64,000 nt of DNA from contig NZ_JAPDVG010000001.1 of assembly GCF_026015625.1 (NCBI RefSeq), forward strand, positions 806,001 to 870,000. Reading direction: 5' to 3'. This document shows positions 26,489 to 32,686 of this stretch, one piece after another (the first letter of the stretch is position 1; each line of letters starts with the position of its first letter). The notes under the pieces were generated by a model. That model made no database searches. It saw nothing but the letters and a program-made list of their open reading frames with translations, and had not been told where the DNA came from. The translations under genes were made by a program, and so were the position numbers. Origin of the DNA: Segatella copri. GTDB lineage: Bacteria > Bacteroidota > Bacteroidia > Bacteroidales > Bacteroidaceae.

Positions 26489-26818
26489 ATGGAAACAAGA
26501 AATAATATTAATCCGCGTCCTTTCCAGCCGGTTAGTCCTGGTTGTATTTTGAAGGAGGAATTGGAAGCTCGCAGCCTTCCAATTTCTGACTTTGCTCATA
26601 AAATAGGGCTTGAAGAGTTTGAATTAGATAAACTTTTGAATGGAACGTTATGTTTAAGTCCTGAGATAGCTTCTTCTTTAGAACGTTTTTTGGGCATTCC
26701 TGCTTCTTTTTGGCTTTCTTTGCAATCTGCTTATGAAGAAGATTTAGATAAGAGCGATAATAAAGGCATGGTTCGAACTTTTCTTGATAAGTTTACAAGA
26801 AATCGTGTAGCATTTTAA
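26489..26818 (+). CDS. HigA-family antitoxin-like HTH protein, orphan
   Basis: 109 residues with the HigA signature: PVSPGCILKEELEARSLPISDFAHKIGLEEFELDKLLNGTLCLSPEIASSLERFLGIPASFWLSLQSAYE across residues 14-85. The fold is an XRE-type helix-turn-helix. HigA normally neutralises the HigB RNase encoded just upstream. Here no HigB frame exists in the 247 bases before it, and the next gene downstream is unrelated, so it is an orphan; it could be a stand-alone repressor. A TATTTTTG box lies about 30 bases upstream. It is followed by the hairpin at 26837-26895 that is also the left insert boundary. Confidence 0.82.
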   Translation: METRNNINPRPFQPVSPGCILKEELEARSLPISDFAHKIGLEEFELDKLLNGTLCLSPEIASSLERFLGIPASFWLSLQSAYEEDLDKSDNKGMVRTFLDKFTRNRVAF

Positions 26819-26836
26819 ATCAAAGAATTCCTATAA

Positions 26837-26895
26837 TAAACTCACCCTGGAAGGGATATGCATAATGTGTTGTATGCATTCCCTTTCAGGGTGAT
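26837..26895. repeat. 59-bp direct repeat / terminator hairpin, left copy
   Basis: Matches 32268-32326 at 56 of 59 positions, same orientation. Each copy folds as CACCCTGGAAGGGA... with TCCCTTCCAGGGTG and is followed by a T run on the plus strand. This copy would end the HigA-like transcript. The two copies bracket a 5.4-kb insert. Confidence 0.88.
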
Positions 26896-26983
26896 GAGTT
26901 TTTATAGCACAAGACAAATACTTTATTGAAAGGCGGATTAGGAGAGATTCCGCTTCAATAAACAATATAGTCCTTGGATACTT

Positions 26984-27397
26984 TTACATTTTACTAATAT
27001 CATCATCAAGTTGTTTCCTCCAGATTAAAGTTCCGATACCTGAAAAGATGAACGTGAAAATTAAAGCAGCTTGGGCATAACCCACAGGTAAGTAATCTCC
27101 TTCAAAAAAAAGATAATCAGTTTTTGAAGAATAGTATAATTTAGGAAAATACCCTGACTTTATCTTGTCCAAAATTCGATCTCCCGTATGTAATGCATAT
27201 TGTTTTGATTTATAAGTTATAAGAATTGTATTTGAACTCTTATAGTTACTTTTTTCCTCAAATCCATTATATGTATAACCAGTAATAGGCTCCTGTGTTT
27301 TTTCTATATAGTTGCCGTATAAATGGCATAGATACAAAACAAGAGTTAAAACTAATCCTGCGCAAAAAATTGTCTTAAATAATGTTTTAATCTTCAT
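26984..27397 (-). CDS. Hypothetical protein with two membrane helices
   Basis: 137 residues. An N-terminal helix (TIFCAGLVLTLVLYLCHLYG) and a C-terminal helix (AQAALIFTFIFSGIGTLIW) flank an extracytoplasmic region of about 70 residues rich in Tyr and Lys (GYTYNGFEEKSNYKSSN, YALHTGDRI, GYFPKLYYSSKTDYLFFEG). No family was recognised; the layout resembles DUF3592-type membrane proteins, which is only a suggestion. AT-rich compared with the flanking VapE cassette. It lies inside the 5.4-kb insert. Confidence 0.65.
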   Translation of the reverse strand: MKIKTLFKTIFCAGLVLTLVLYLCHLYGNYIEKTQEPITGYTYNGFEEKSNYKSSNTILITYKSKQYALHTGDRILDKIKSGYFPKLYYSSKTDYLFFEGDYLPVGYAQAALIFTFIFSGIGTLIWRKQLDDDISKM

Positions 27398-27485
27398 ATT
27401 CTTATGATTTTATAATAGTGTTATAATGGATTGTGTAATTACGGACTTTGCATCATCAAAGGACATATCTCGTTGATCTACTAAA

Positions 27486-27559
27486 GTAAGTATTATCCTC
27501 TATTGATTCGTTCTACCAATTCGTCTGGTGTAAGTATCTCCATCTTAGAGAAAACAAAC
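27486..27559 (-). pseudogene. C-terminal remnant of a second ORF6N gene
   Basis: 71 of 74 bases match 28389-28462, the 3' end of the intact ORF6N gene. On the minus strand it reads FSKMEILTPDELVERINRG and stops. The rest of the gene is absent; upstream sequence is unrelated. It shows that this block once held another ORF6N copy or was duplicated and rearranged. Confidence 0.8.
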
Positions 27560-27652
27560 TCTTCATCATAAATAAATTGTTTGCATTAGCTTCGATAGCC
27601 CAATACCCATGATTCCACATTGCCTATAGTTGATACCGCCAGTTCGTCTCAT

Positions 27653-28342
27653 TCATTTCGAGATTGGATCTGTTTTGCCCATAATACTAAGAAAGTACTC
27701 TTCTCCTGAATAGCCATCAATTTCTTGGACAATTACATTGTCAACAATAATAGATTTGAGTTCCAGTTGGATCCTTCCTGGAGAGATAGGACGCTTGTCT
27801 GCATCAAAAACAAATTGCGAAGGACATTTAAAGTTGAAAAGCACAAGATGCTGCTTTCCGCCATAGTTCAGAGTCACAGGTACTTTGCTATCGCTATATA
27901 TGATTTTCCCCATTTTGCTCGCTTCTCCTGTTTCTTCGTCAGAGCTTGCAAAAGAATAAGGTATCGAAATATCATAATCTGGCAACAACTTGACTGCTTC
28001 TGCCAATTTAGTATCTTTTATAACAAAACTTATCCAGCTGATTGGGATTTGCTGTAAGGTGACAGTCCGGTTTTCGTACCCTCCAAAAGTGTAGTGGATG
28101 ATAGGTTGACCATTTTCTGTGACCTCACCCTTCCATAAACTTTTATAATCCAACTGTTCTTGCGATGCATTATAGATTACAGGAATGAATATACTGCTGT
28201 ATTGTCCTTTAAGCTCATTACTCAGCTCCTCAATTACACTTTGACGCTGGAAGTAAGAATCCACATAAGTAGGATCCTCATGGCATCCGCTTAAACTAAT
28301 CATGGCTGAAATCGCCACAATGACCATTGATATCTTTTTCAT
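27653..28342 (-). CDS. Hypothetical lipoprotein (DUF4840-like)
   Basis: 229 residues. A lipoprotein signal peptide (MKKISMVIVAISAMISLSGC, Cys at 20) indicates attachment to the envelope. The mature part is beta-rich, with segments such as KSLWKGEVTENGQPIIHYTFGGYENRTVTLQQIPISWI, YDISIPYSFAS and GRIQLELKSIIVDNVIV. I think it belongs to the DUF4840-type Bacteroidota lipoproteins, but I am not certain. Function unknown. It lies between the ORF6N gene and its remnant, separated from the ORF6N stop by about 50 bases. Confidence 0.65.
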   Translation of the reverse strand: MKKISMVIVAISAMISLSGCHEDPTYVDSYFQRQSVIEELSNELKGQYSSIFIPVIYNASQEQLDYKSLWKGEVTENGQPIIHYTFGGYENRTVTLQQIPISWISFVIKDTKLAEAVKLLPDYDISIPYSFASSDEETGEASKMGKIIYSDSKVPVTLNYGGKQHLVLFNFKCPSQFVFDADKRPISPGRIQLELKSIIVDNVIVQEIDGYSGEEYFLSIMGKTDPISK

Positions 28343-28395
28343 TACTTACTTTATATTTATGTATTAAGTTCTTTTTCTTGAAATTTTCGTAAGTA

Positions 28396-29352
28396 TTATC
28401 CTCTATTGATTCGTTCTACCAATTCATCTGGTGTAAGTATCTCCATCTTGGAGAAACCAAACCACTTTTTGCCTAAGTCCTTAATGGATGCACCTATGTG
28501 ATATACATCATCGTCTATACAAAGGAAGCGGTCATGTGATAAACGGAATGTTTCAACATCAATCGGTGCATATTGAGCATTATGACGGTCTATGTCGAGT
28601 TGGAACTGACGGCTTATCTGCTGAGTATAGATGATTGTAGACACGTTATTATCTCTTTTATCGAGCAATGTCAGTACAGTCTCGTCAACATAGTTGTCGA
28701 TAAGGACAATACGTTTCTTCGCACTCTTAATCAAGTCGGACACGAAAGTATAGGCATCATAAATTTGACCATTGTAGAACACACCTTGTTTCGGCTTTGC
28801 ATTGCCCTCGTCCAATCTGCGAAACACCTCGTCTATGCGCTTGTCTGTTTCTTGCTGATGTTGCTGCATTTCCAGTTGATGGTACTCCATTGTTGAAAGA
28901 CGTTGGAAAACTTCTGCATTTGTCACCATGAAACGTCTCATTGCAACAAATGCATCCATAATTCGTATGCTTACACGAATTGCGGTTTCACTTCTAAGAA
29001 CAGTGGAGAGCATAGCCACTCCTTGCTCCGTGAAAGCATATGAACGAACTGTTGAGTGCTTCAAACTATTGAACCGATCACAATTTGTGACCAGTTCATT
29101 CATTTCTTCCTTAGTCAGTTGAAAACGAAAACGTTCAGGAAATCTCTCCATATTACGTTTTACAGCTTGATTTAACACCCTGGTTTCCACTCCATAAAGT
29201 TCAGCCAAGTCTCTGTCTATCATAATCTGCTTTCCACGAATAGACATTATTCGACTTTCTACAGGAGTGGTAACTACGACTTCATCATTTTGTAACTGGT
29301 CGCAATTTGCGACCAGTTCTCCTTTATCTTGATGTTCTATATTATCTGCCAT
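28396..29352 (-). CDS. ORF6N-domain DNA-binding protein
   Basis: About 318 residues from the ATG at 29352 (MADNIEHQDKGE); a longer frame to 29421 would start at the promoter itself. The ORF6N domain spans about residues 35-135: SIRGKQIMIDRDLAELYGVETRVLNQAVKRNMERFPERFRFQLT and YAFTEQGVAMLSTVLRSE. A coiled segment follows (FQRLSTMEYHQLEMQQHQQETDKRIDEVFRRLDEG). The C-terminal part (RIVLIDNYVDETVLTLLDKR, SHDRFLCIDDDVYHIGASIKDLGKKWF) looks like a degenerate phospholipase-D-like half with a conserved HDRFL. ORF6N proteins are phage- and element-borne and role is unknown. Two DNA palindromes fall inside its N-terminal coding part and a third in its leader. Confidence 0.87.
   Translation of the reverse strand: MADNIEHQDKGELVANCDQLQNDEVVVTTPVESRIMSIRGKQIMIDRDLAELYGVETRVLNQAVKRNMERFPERFRFQLTKEEMNELVTNCDRFNSLKHSTVRSYAFTEQGVAMLSTVLRSETAIRVSIRIMDAFVAMRRFMVTNAEVFQRLSTMEYHQLEMQQHQQETDKRIDEVFRRLDEGNAKPKQGVFYNGQIYDAYTFVSDLIKSAKKRIVLIDNYVDETVLTLLDKRDNNVSTIIYTQQISRQFQLDIDRHNAQYAPIDVETFRLSHDRFLCIDDDVYHIGASIKDLGKKWFGFSKMEILTPDELVERINRG
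29071..29097. repeat. Imperfect odd-length palindrome inside the ORF6N gene
   Basis: Centre TCACAA-T-TTGTGA; outer arms extend to 11 of 13 matching pairs. It encodes the LVTNCDRF peptide. Confidence 0.75.
29294..29318. repeat. Perfect 25-bp palindrome inside the ORF6N gene
   Basis: 12-bp arms AACTGGTCGCAA / TTGCGACCAGTT around a single T. It encodes ELVANCDQL. Confidence 0.85.
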
Positions 29353-29370
29353 ATTTCTATCTTTATTTTT

Positions 29371-29391
29371 AAGGTCACAAATTGTGACCTT
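29371..29391. repeat. Perfect 21-bp palindrome in the ORF6N leader
   Basis: 10-bp arms AAGGTCACAA / TTGTGACCTT around a single A, between the promoter (29419-29426) and the ATG. Same core as the two palindromes inside the gene, so a candidate operator or RNA hairpin. Confidence 0.85.
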
Positions 29392-29418
29392 AAACCTGTT
29401 GTTGCTTATTATTGAATT

Positions 29419-29519
29419 CAAAGGTAGTGCTTTTAGCCTTTAAGCCACTATTGCACAACCCTTTCTTTGAAAAGAACGTAAAATCAATAGTATTATTGCG
29501 GTGATTGTACTTTTATTAA
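29419..29519 (-). promoter_or_regulatory. 101-bp shared upstream module, ORF6N copy
   Basis: 94 of 101 bases match 32170-32270, which stands at the same position before the YhcG remnant. The gene-proximal end carries TACCTTTG on the minus strand. The distal end stops at TTTTATTAA in both copies, after which the flanks are unrelated. Confidence 0.88.
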
Positions 29520-30016
29520 TCGCTTAACTCGTTGCACGGTAAGTCCAATCGCCAATACAACAGATATTTTACCGTTTATTTTACATATTCCGAATTATTC
29601 TTGCATAAACAACCAAAAATCACCTCTGCCGTGATACCGGATTGAAATAAAAACATTACCTTTGCACTGACAGAATCCGCCTGCTTCCCGTAAGATTTGT
29701 GGACTCAATGGGGCATTTTGTAAGTTGGATATACAACATAAATTATAACGACAGGAGAACAAATAGATACTCAAAAACTATTAATACTTCAATGAAAATA
29801 GAAATTGATTTTGATATGGGTTACGAGACGAATATTCCTTGGATTGAGGCAATCTGAGGCTTTGTTGCTAGGCAATTCAAAATGATTCGTTTAAAACGAT
29901 ACAAGTCAGTTTAAATTAATATAGGTGAATAAGATAAAAAATATCGTAAAAAATAACACAAAATAGCTATTGTTGGCAAAAAAATCACTAACTTTGAAAT
30001 AAAAATGTGTTAAGCA
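29520..30016. other. Intergenic region with a promoter and a short remnant frame
   Basis: A plus-strand TACCTTTG box lies at 29657-29664, followed about 130 bases later by a 21-codon frame (29792-29857, MKIEIDFDMGYETNIPWIEAI), probably the start of a lost gene. A second plus-strand box, TAACTTTG at 29989-29996, serves the clostripain-like gene. No other coding sequence is seen. Confidence 0.55.
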
Positions 30017-31204
30017 ATGAGCATAAGTAAAAATAAATTATTACATATAATATTCATATTTATCACGTTGGCCTCACTGACTATCGTGATTTCATGTTCG
30101 AGTGAAGAAGAAATTGTTGCTCCAAAGGAAGAAAATGAACAAACAGTCATAATGTTTTTCCCTTGGAGTTCAAATTTGTTACCTTATTTTCAACAAAACA
30201 TAAAAGATTTTTCTAAAAGTATAGAAGAAAGAGGCTCACAAAATGCACGAGTCATGGTCTGTTTAGCTACAACGCCAAATACTGCGGATCTCATGGAATT
30301 AAAGTATGATAATGGAAGTTGTATCGTTGAGAATATTAGAACTTATGACAATCAAAGATTTACTTCGCAAGAGGGTATTTCTAATATATTGAAGGCTATA
30401 AAAAAATATGCGCCTGGAAAGAAATATGGATTAATTATCGGCTGCCATGGAATGGGATGGTTGCCAGTAATTCATACAAAATCCAATGAAACTCAAGAGA
30501 TATTTCATTATAATGTAAATAATGGCCCAATGACAAGATATTTCGGTGGATTAACACAGGAATATCAAATAGAAACGTCTGTCTTGGCTCAAGCAATTTT
30601 AGAGTCCGGAATTACTATGGAATATATACTATTTGATGATTGCTATATGTCTTCAATCGAGGTTGCATATGATTTAAAAGATGTCACGAAATATTTAATA
30701 GCTAGTCCCACTGAAGTAATGGCATATGGATTCCCATATCATGAATGTGGGAAATATCTTATAGGAAATGTTGATTATGAGGGAGTTATACAAGCATTTT
30801 ATGAGTTTTATAGTCAATATACATATCCATATGGTACAGCAGCCGTTACGAATTGTCAAGAATTAGAACAATTGGCAAATATTGTGAAAAGAATTAATAT
30901 CGAAAATCCAAATAATAATATATCAGCAAATAGTATCCAGGTAATGGATGGATATACTCCGACTATTTTCTTTGATTTTGAAGACTATATTAATAAGATT
31001 TGTAATGATAGAGTGCTTCTTGATGAATTTTCAAATCAATTGAGGAAAACAATATTATTCAAATGTCATACTCCACAATACTATTCTGCTTTTAAAGGAA
31101 TATTGCCCATTAATCATTATTCTGGTATTACTACTTCTGATCCTAGTAGTAATAGACTTTCAAATCCAAAAATATATACACGATGGTATAATGCCACCCA
31201 TTAA
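30017..31204 (+). CDS. Clostripain-like (C11 family) cysteine peptidase lipoprotein
   Basis: 395 residues. Lipoprotein signal peptide with Cys near 27 (TIVISCSSEEE). The C11 catalytic pair is visible: His144 in YGLIIGCHGMGW and Cys209 in ILFDDCYMSSIEVAYDLKDVTKYLIAS, followed by the conserved MAYGFPYHECGKYL. C11 peptidases in Bacteroidota cleave after Arg or Lys and include toxin- and antigen-processing enzymes. The protein is anchored in the envelope, probably surface-exposed. A truncated MATE gene begins 6 bases after its stop, so they were once an operon. AT-rich compared with neighbours. Confidence 0.85.
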   Translation: MSISKNKLLHIIFIFITLASLTIVISCSSEEEIVAPKEENEQTVIMFFPWSSNLLPYFQQNIKDFSKSIEERGSQNARVMVCLATTPNTADLMELKYDNGSCIVENIRTYDNQRFTSQEGISNILKAIKKYAPGKKYGLIIGCHGMGWLPVIHTKSNETQEIFHYNVNNGPMTRYFGGLTQEYQIETSVLAQAILESGITMEYILFDDCYMSSIEVAYDLKDVTKYLIASPTEVMAYGFPYHECGKYLIGNVDYEGVIQAFYEFYSQYTYPYGTAAVTNCQELEQLANIVKRINIENPNNNISANSIQVMDGYTPTIFFDFEDYINKICNDRVLLDEFSNQLRKTILFKCHTPQYYSAFKGILPINHYSGITTSDPSSNRLSNPKIYTRWYNATH

Positions 31205-31209
31205 TTTGT

Positions 31210-31395
31210 ATGAATTGGGATTCGATAAAGTCTATATTAAAATTATCAAATCCTCTAATTATATCTCAATTAGGCTTGTTTTTTGTCCAACTGTCAGATA
31301 CTGTAATGGTTGGACAAATAGGTTCTCGTGACTTGGCTGCAATTTCTTTTGGTGGGAATGTTTATTTTTTTATTTATTTGGAATTGGCATCGTAA
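31210..31395 (+). pseudogene. 5' fragment of a MATE efflux transporter gene
   Basis: About 55 residues match the start of MATE transporters (SNPLIISQLGLFFVQLSDTVMVGQIGSRDLAAISFGGNVYFFI), then the frame ends. A +1 frame continues as FGIGI, the expected next MATE residues, before the sequence switches to an antisense RHS fragment at about 31395. The native protein is about 450 residues, so nearly all is lost by deletion plus a frameshift. Confidence 0.85.
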
Positions 31396-31559
31396 GTGTA
31401 GGCGTTATCCATGATGGTGTTTCCACCACTATTCACCGTGAGGTTCTGCAATCTGCGACGCTGTGGGTCGTAAGTGTAGAAGGTCTCAGCACCGTAGCAA
31501 TACTTCAAGTATGTGCGCTGCTCAAACTTGTCATAGCCTATCTTGCTCACATAGTCGTC
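31377..31559 (-). pseudogene. Fragment of an RHS/YD-repeat gene
   Basis: The minus strand encodes DDYVSKIGYDKFEQR, YCYGAETFYTYDPQRRRLQN and MDNAYTYDAN, typical RHS/YD repeats. Only about 60 residues remain, fused in frame to the YhcG fragment on one side and abutting the MATE fragment on the other. No toxin tip or further repeats are nearby. Confidence 0.8.
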
Positions 31560-32145
31560 ACGATACTGGTTACCCATAAAGATAAAATCCTTTCCGAATT
31601 GAAGAATGAAATCGCGCATGTTTCTTACAATTTCCTGCTCAACTACACGTTCGTCAATGTCCTCAATCTCCAGTCCCAAATTTTCAGTATTGATGAAATC
31701 AAGCAAATATTCATCCTTAAACATTGATATTGTTTTCATTGATTGCTTAATGTCTGGTATCGCTTTCGGAAAATTGTTAGGCATATTTTTCTCCTATTTC
31801 AATACCTTCTTCTATCTTATTTTCAAGCTGTTGTAATTGGTTCGCCAATGGCGAACCAATTGAAAGGCATTGCCATTCCTCATAGAAGATACGCATTTTC
31901 TTCAAGTTGCCTGAAGAAAAGCCTCTTAATCCTGGCAATTCACGCTGCAATCTCTCACTAATAGTATCAAGAGCTTTTGCGCCCCAATGTGCTTGCTGTA
32001 AATTGATAGACACATAACGCCCTATACCATAATATAAAGACAACTGTATGGCATTACTTGACTGGCTCGCCTGTGCTTGAGCTCGCAAAATTGCCCCTTT
32101 TATGGTTTGGACAGCTTTATCTACTGTTATATTGTTTTCTTCCAT
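31560..32145 (-). pseudogene. Broken YhcG/DUF1016 family nuclease gene
   Basis: The first 122 codons (32145 to 31777) encode the DUF1016 N-terminal domain (SNAIQLSLYYGIGRYVSINLQQAHWGAKALDTISERLQRELPGLRGFSSGNLKKMRIFYEEW). The frame then ends and a second frame, overlapping by 8 bases, carries the start of the PD-(D/E)XK-like half (MFKDEYLLDFIN, RDFILQFGKDFIFMGNQYR). The central part and most of the nuclease domain are missing; the reading frame runs into an RHS fragment. Native YhcG proteins are about 350 residues. It keeps its promoter in the 101-bp shared module (32170-32270) and a perfect 27-bp palindrome (31835-31861). Confidence 0.82.
31835..31861. repeat. Perfect 27-bp palindrome inside the YhcG remnant
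   Basis: 13-bp arms AATTGGTTCGCCA / TGGCGAACCAATT around one A. It encodes the GSPLANQL peptide. Same odd-length design as the palindromes in the ORF6N gene but with a different core. Confidence 0.85.
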
Positions 32146-32169
32146 TATACTCTGTTTTGATATTATTTA

Positions 32170-32270
32170 CAAAGGTAGTGCTTTTAGCCTTTAAGTCACT
32201 ATTGCACAATCCTTTTTTTGAAAAGAACGTAAAATTAATAGTTTTATTGCTGTGATTGTAGTTTTATTAA
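32170..32270 (-). promoter_or_regulatory. 101-bp shared upstream module, YhcG copy
   Basis: Second copy of the block at 29419-29519 (94 of 101 identical), with the minus-strand TACCTTTG box at 32170-32177. Its far end runs directly into the right copy of the 59-bp hairpin repeat. Confidence 0.88.
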
Positions 32271-32326
32271 ACTCACCCTGGAAGGGATATGCATTGTGTG
32301 TTGTATGCATTCCCTTCCAGGGTGAT
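32268..32326. repeat. 59-bp direct repeat / terminator hairpin, right copy
   Basis: 56 of 59 bases match 26837-26895. It lies 3 bases from the DUF4248 stop codon and marks the right edge of the insert. Confidence 0.88.
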
Positions 32327-32329
32327 TTT

Positions 32330-32542
32330 TTATGGTTCATCCAGAAATTCGATGATTTCTGCTACTTGTTGCCGGGTGTAGAAGTGGGAAAACTTGCCGG
32401 CGTAGCCCGAACAGAGGCTCTGCTTGAGCTCGGGACACCGGTTGATCCATCTCACCAACCGGTTGAGCGCTACCCTGGGGGTAGCGGTGGGAAAGTAGAG
32501 CATGGCGAGCTCTGCCTTCCCGTAACTTCTGTCTTCTATCAT
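32330..32542 (-). CDS. DUF4248 family protein (70 aa)
   Basis: 70 residues, YGKAELAMLYFPTATPRVALNRLVRWINRCPELKQSLCSGYAGKFSHFYTRQQVAEIIEFLDEP. This matches the small DUF4248 family, which looks like a helix-turn-helix adaptor, and in Bacteroidales lies directly downstream of BT4734-type VapE genes. Spacing to VapE is 144 bases, occupied by the four-unit 21-bp repeat. It is probably in the VapE transcript. Its usual neighbour, the HU-like gene, is displaced by the 5.4-kb insert. Confidence 0.8.
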   Translation of the reverse strand: MIEDRSYGKAELAMLYFPTATPRVALNRLVRWINRCPELKQSLCSGYAGKFSHFYTRQQVAEIIEFLDEP

Positions 32543-32606
32543 AATTTGTTCTTTTTAGTCTGTTTTTGTCAGTTGCTTCTTTCTTCTGCCTGGTAGAATA
32601 AAATCT

Positions 32607-32680
32607 CTCCGAATCATAAGAAAATCCCTCCGAAAGATACGGAAATATCTCCGAAAGATAAAAAAATATCTCCGAAGCAG
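32607..32680. repeat. 21-bp tandem repeat, four units (iteron-like)
   Basis: CTCCGAA recurs at 32607, 32628, 32649 and 32670, an exact 21-base period. The two central units share CTCCGAAAGATA followed by A-rich sequence. It is non-coding, between DUF4248 and VapE. Confidence 0.85.
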
Positions 32681-32686
32681 AATTTC

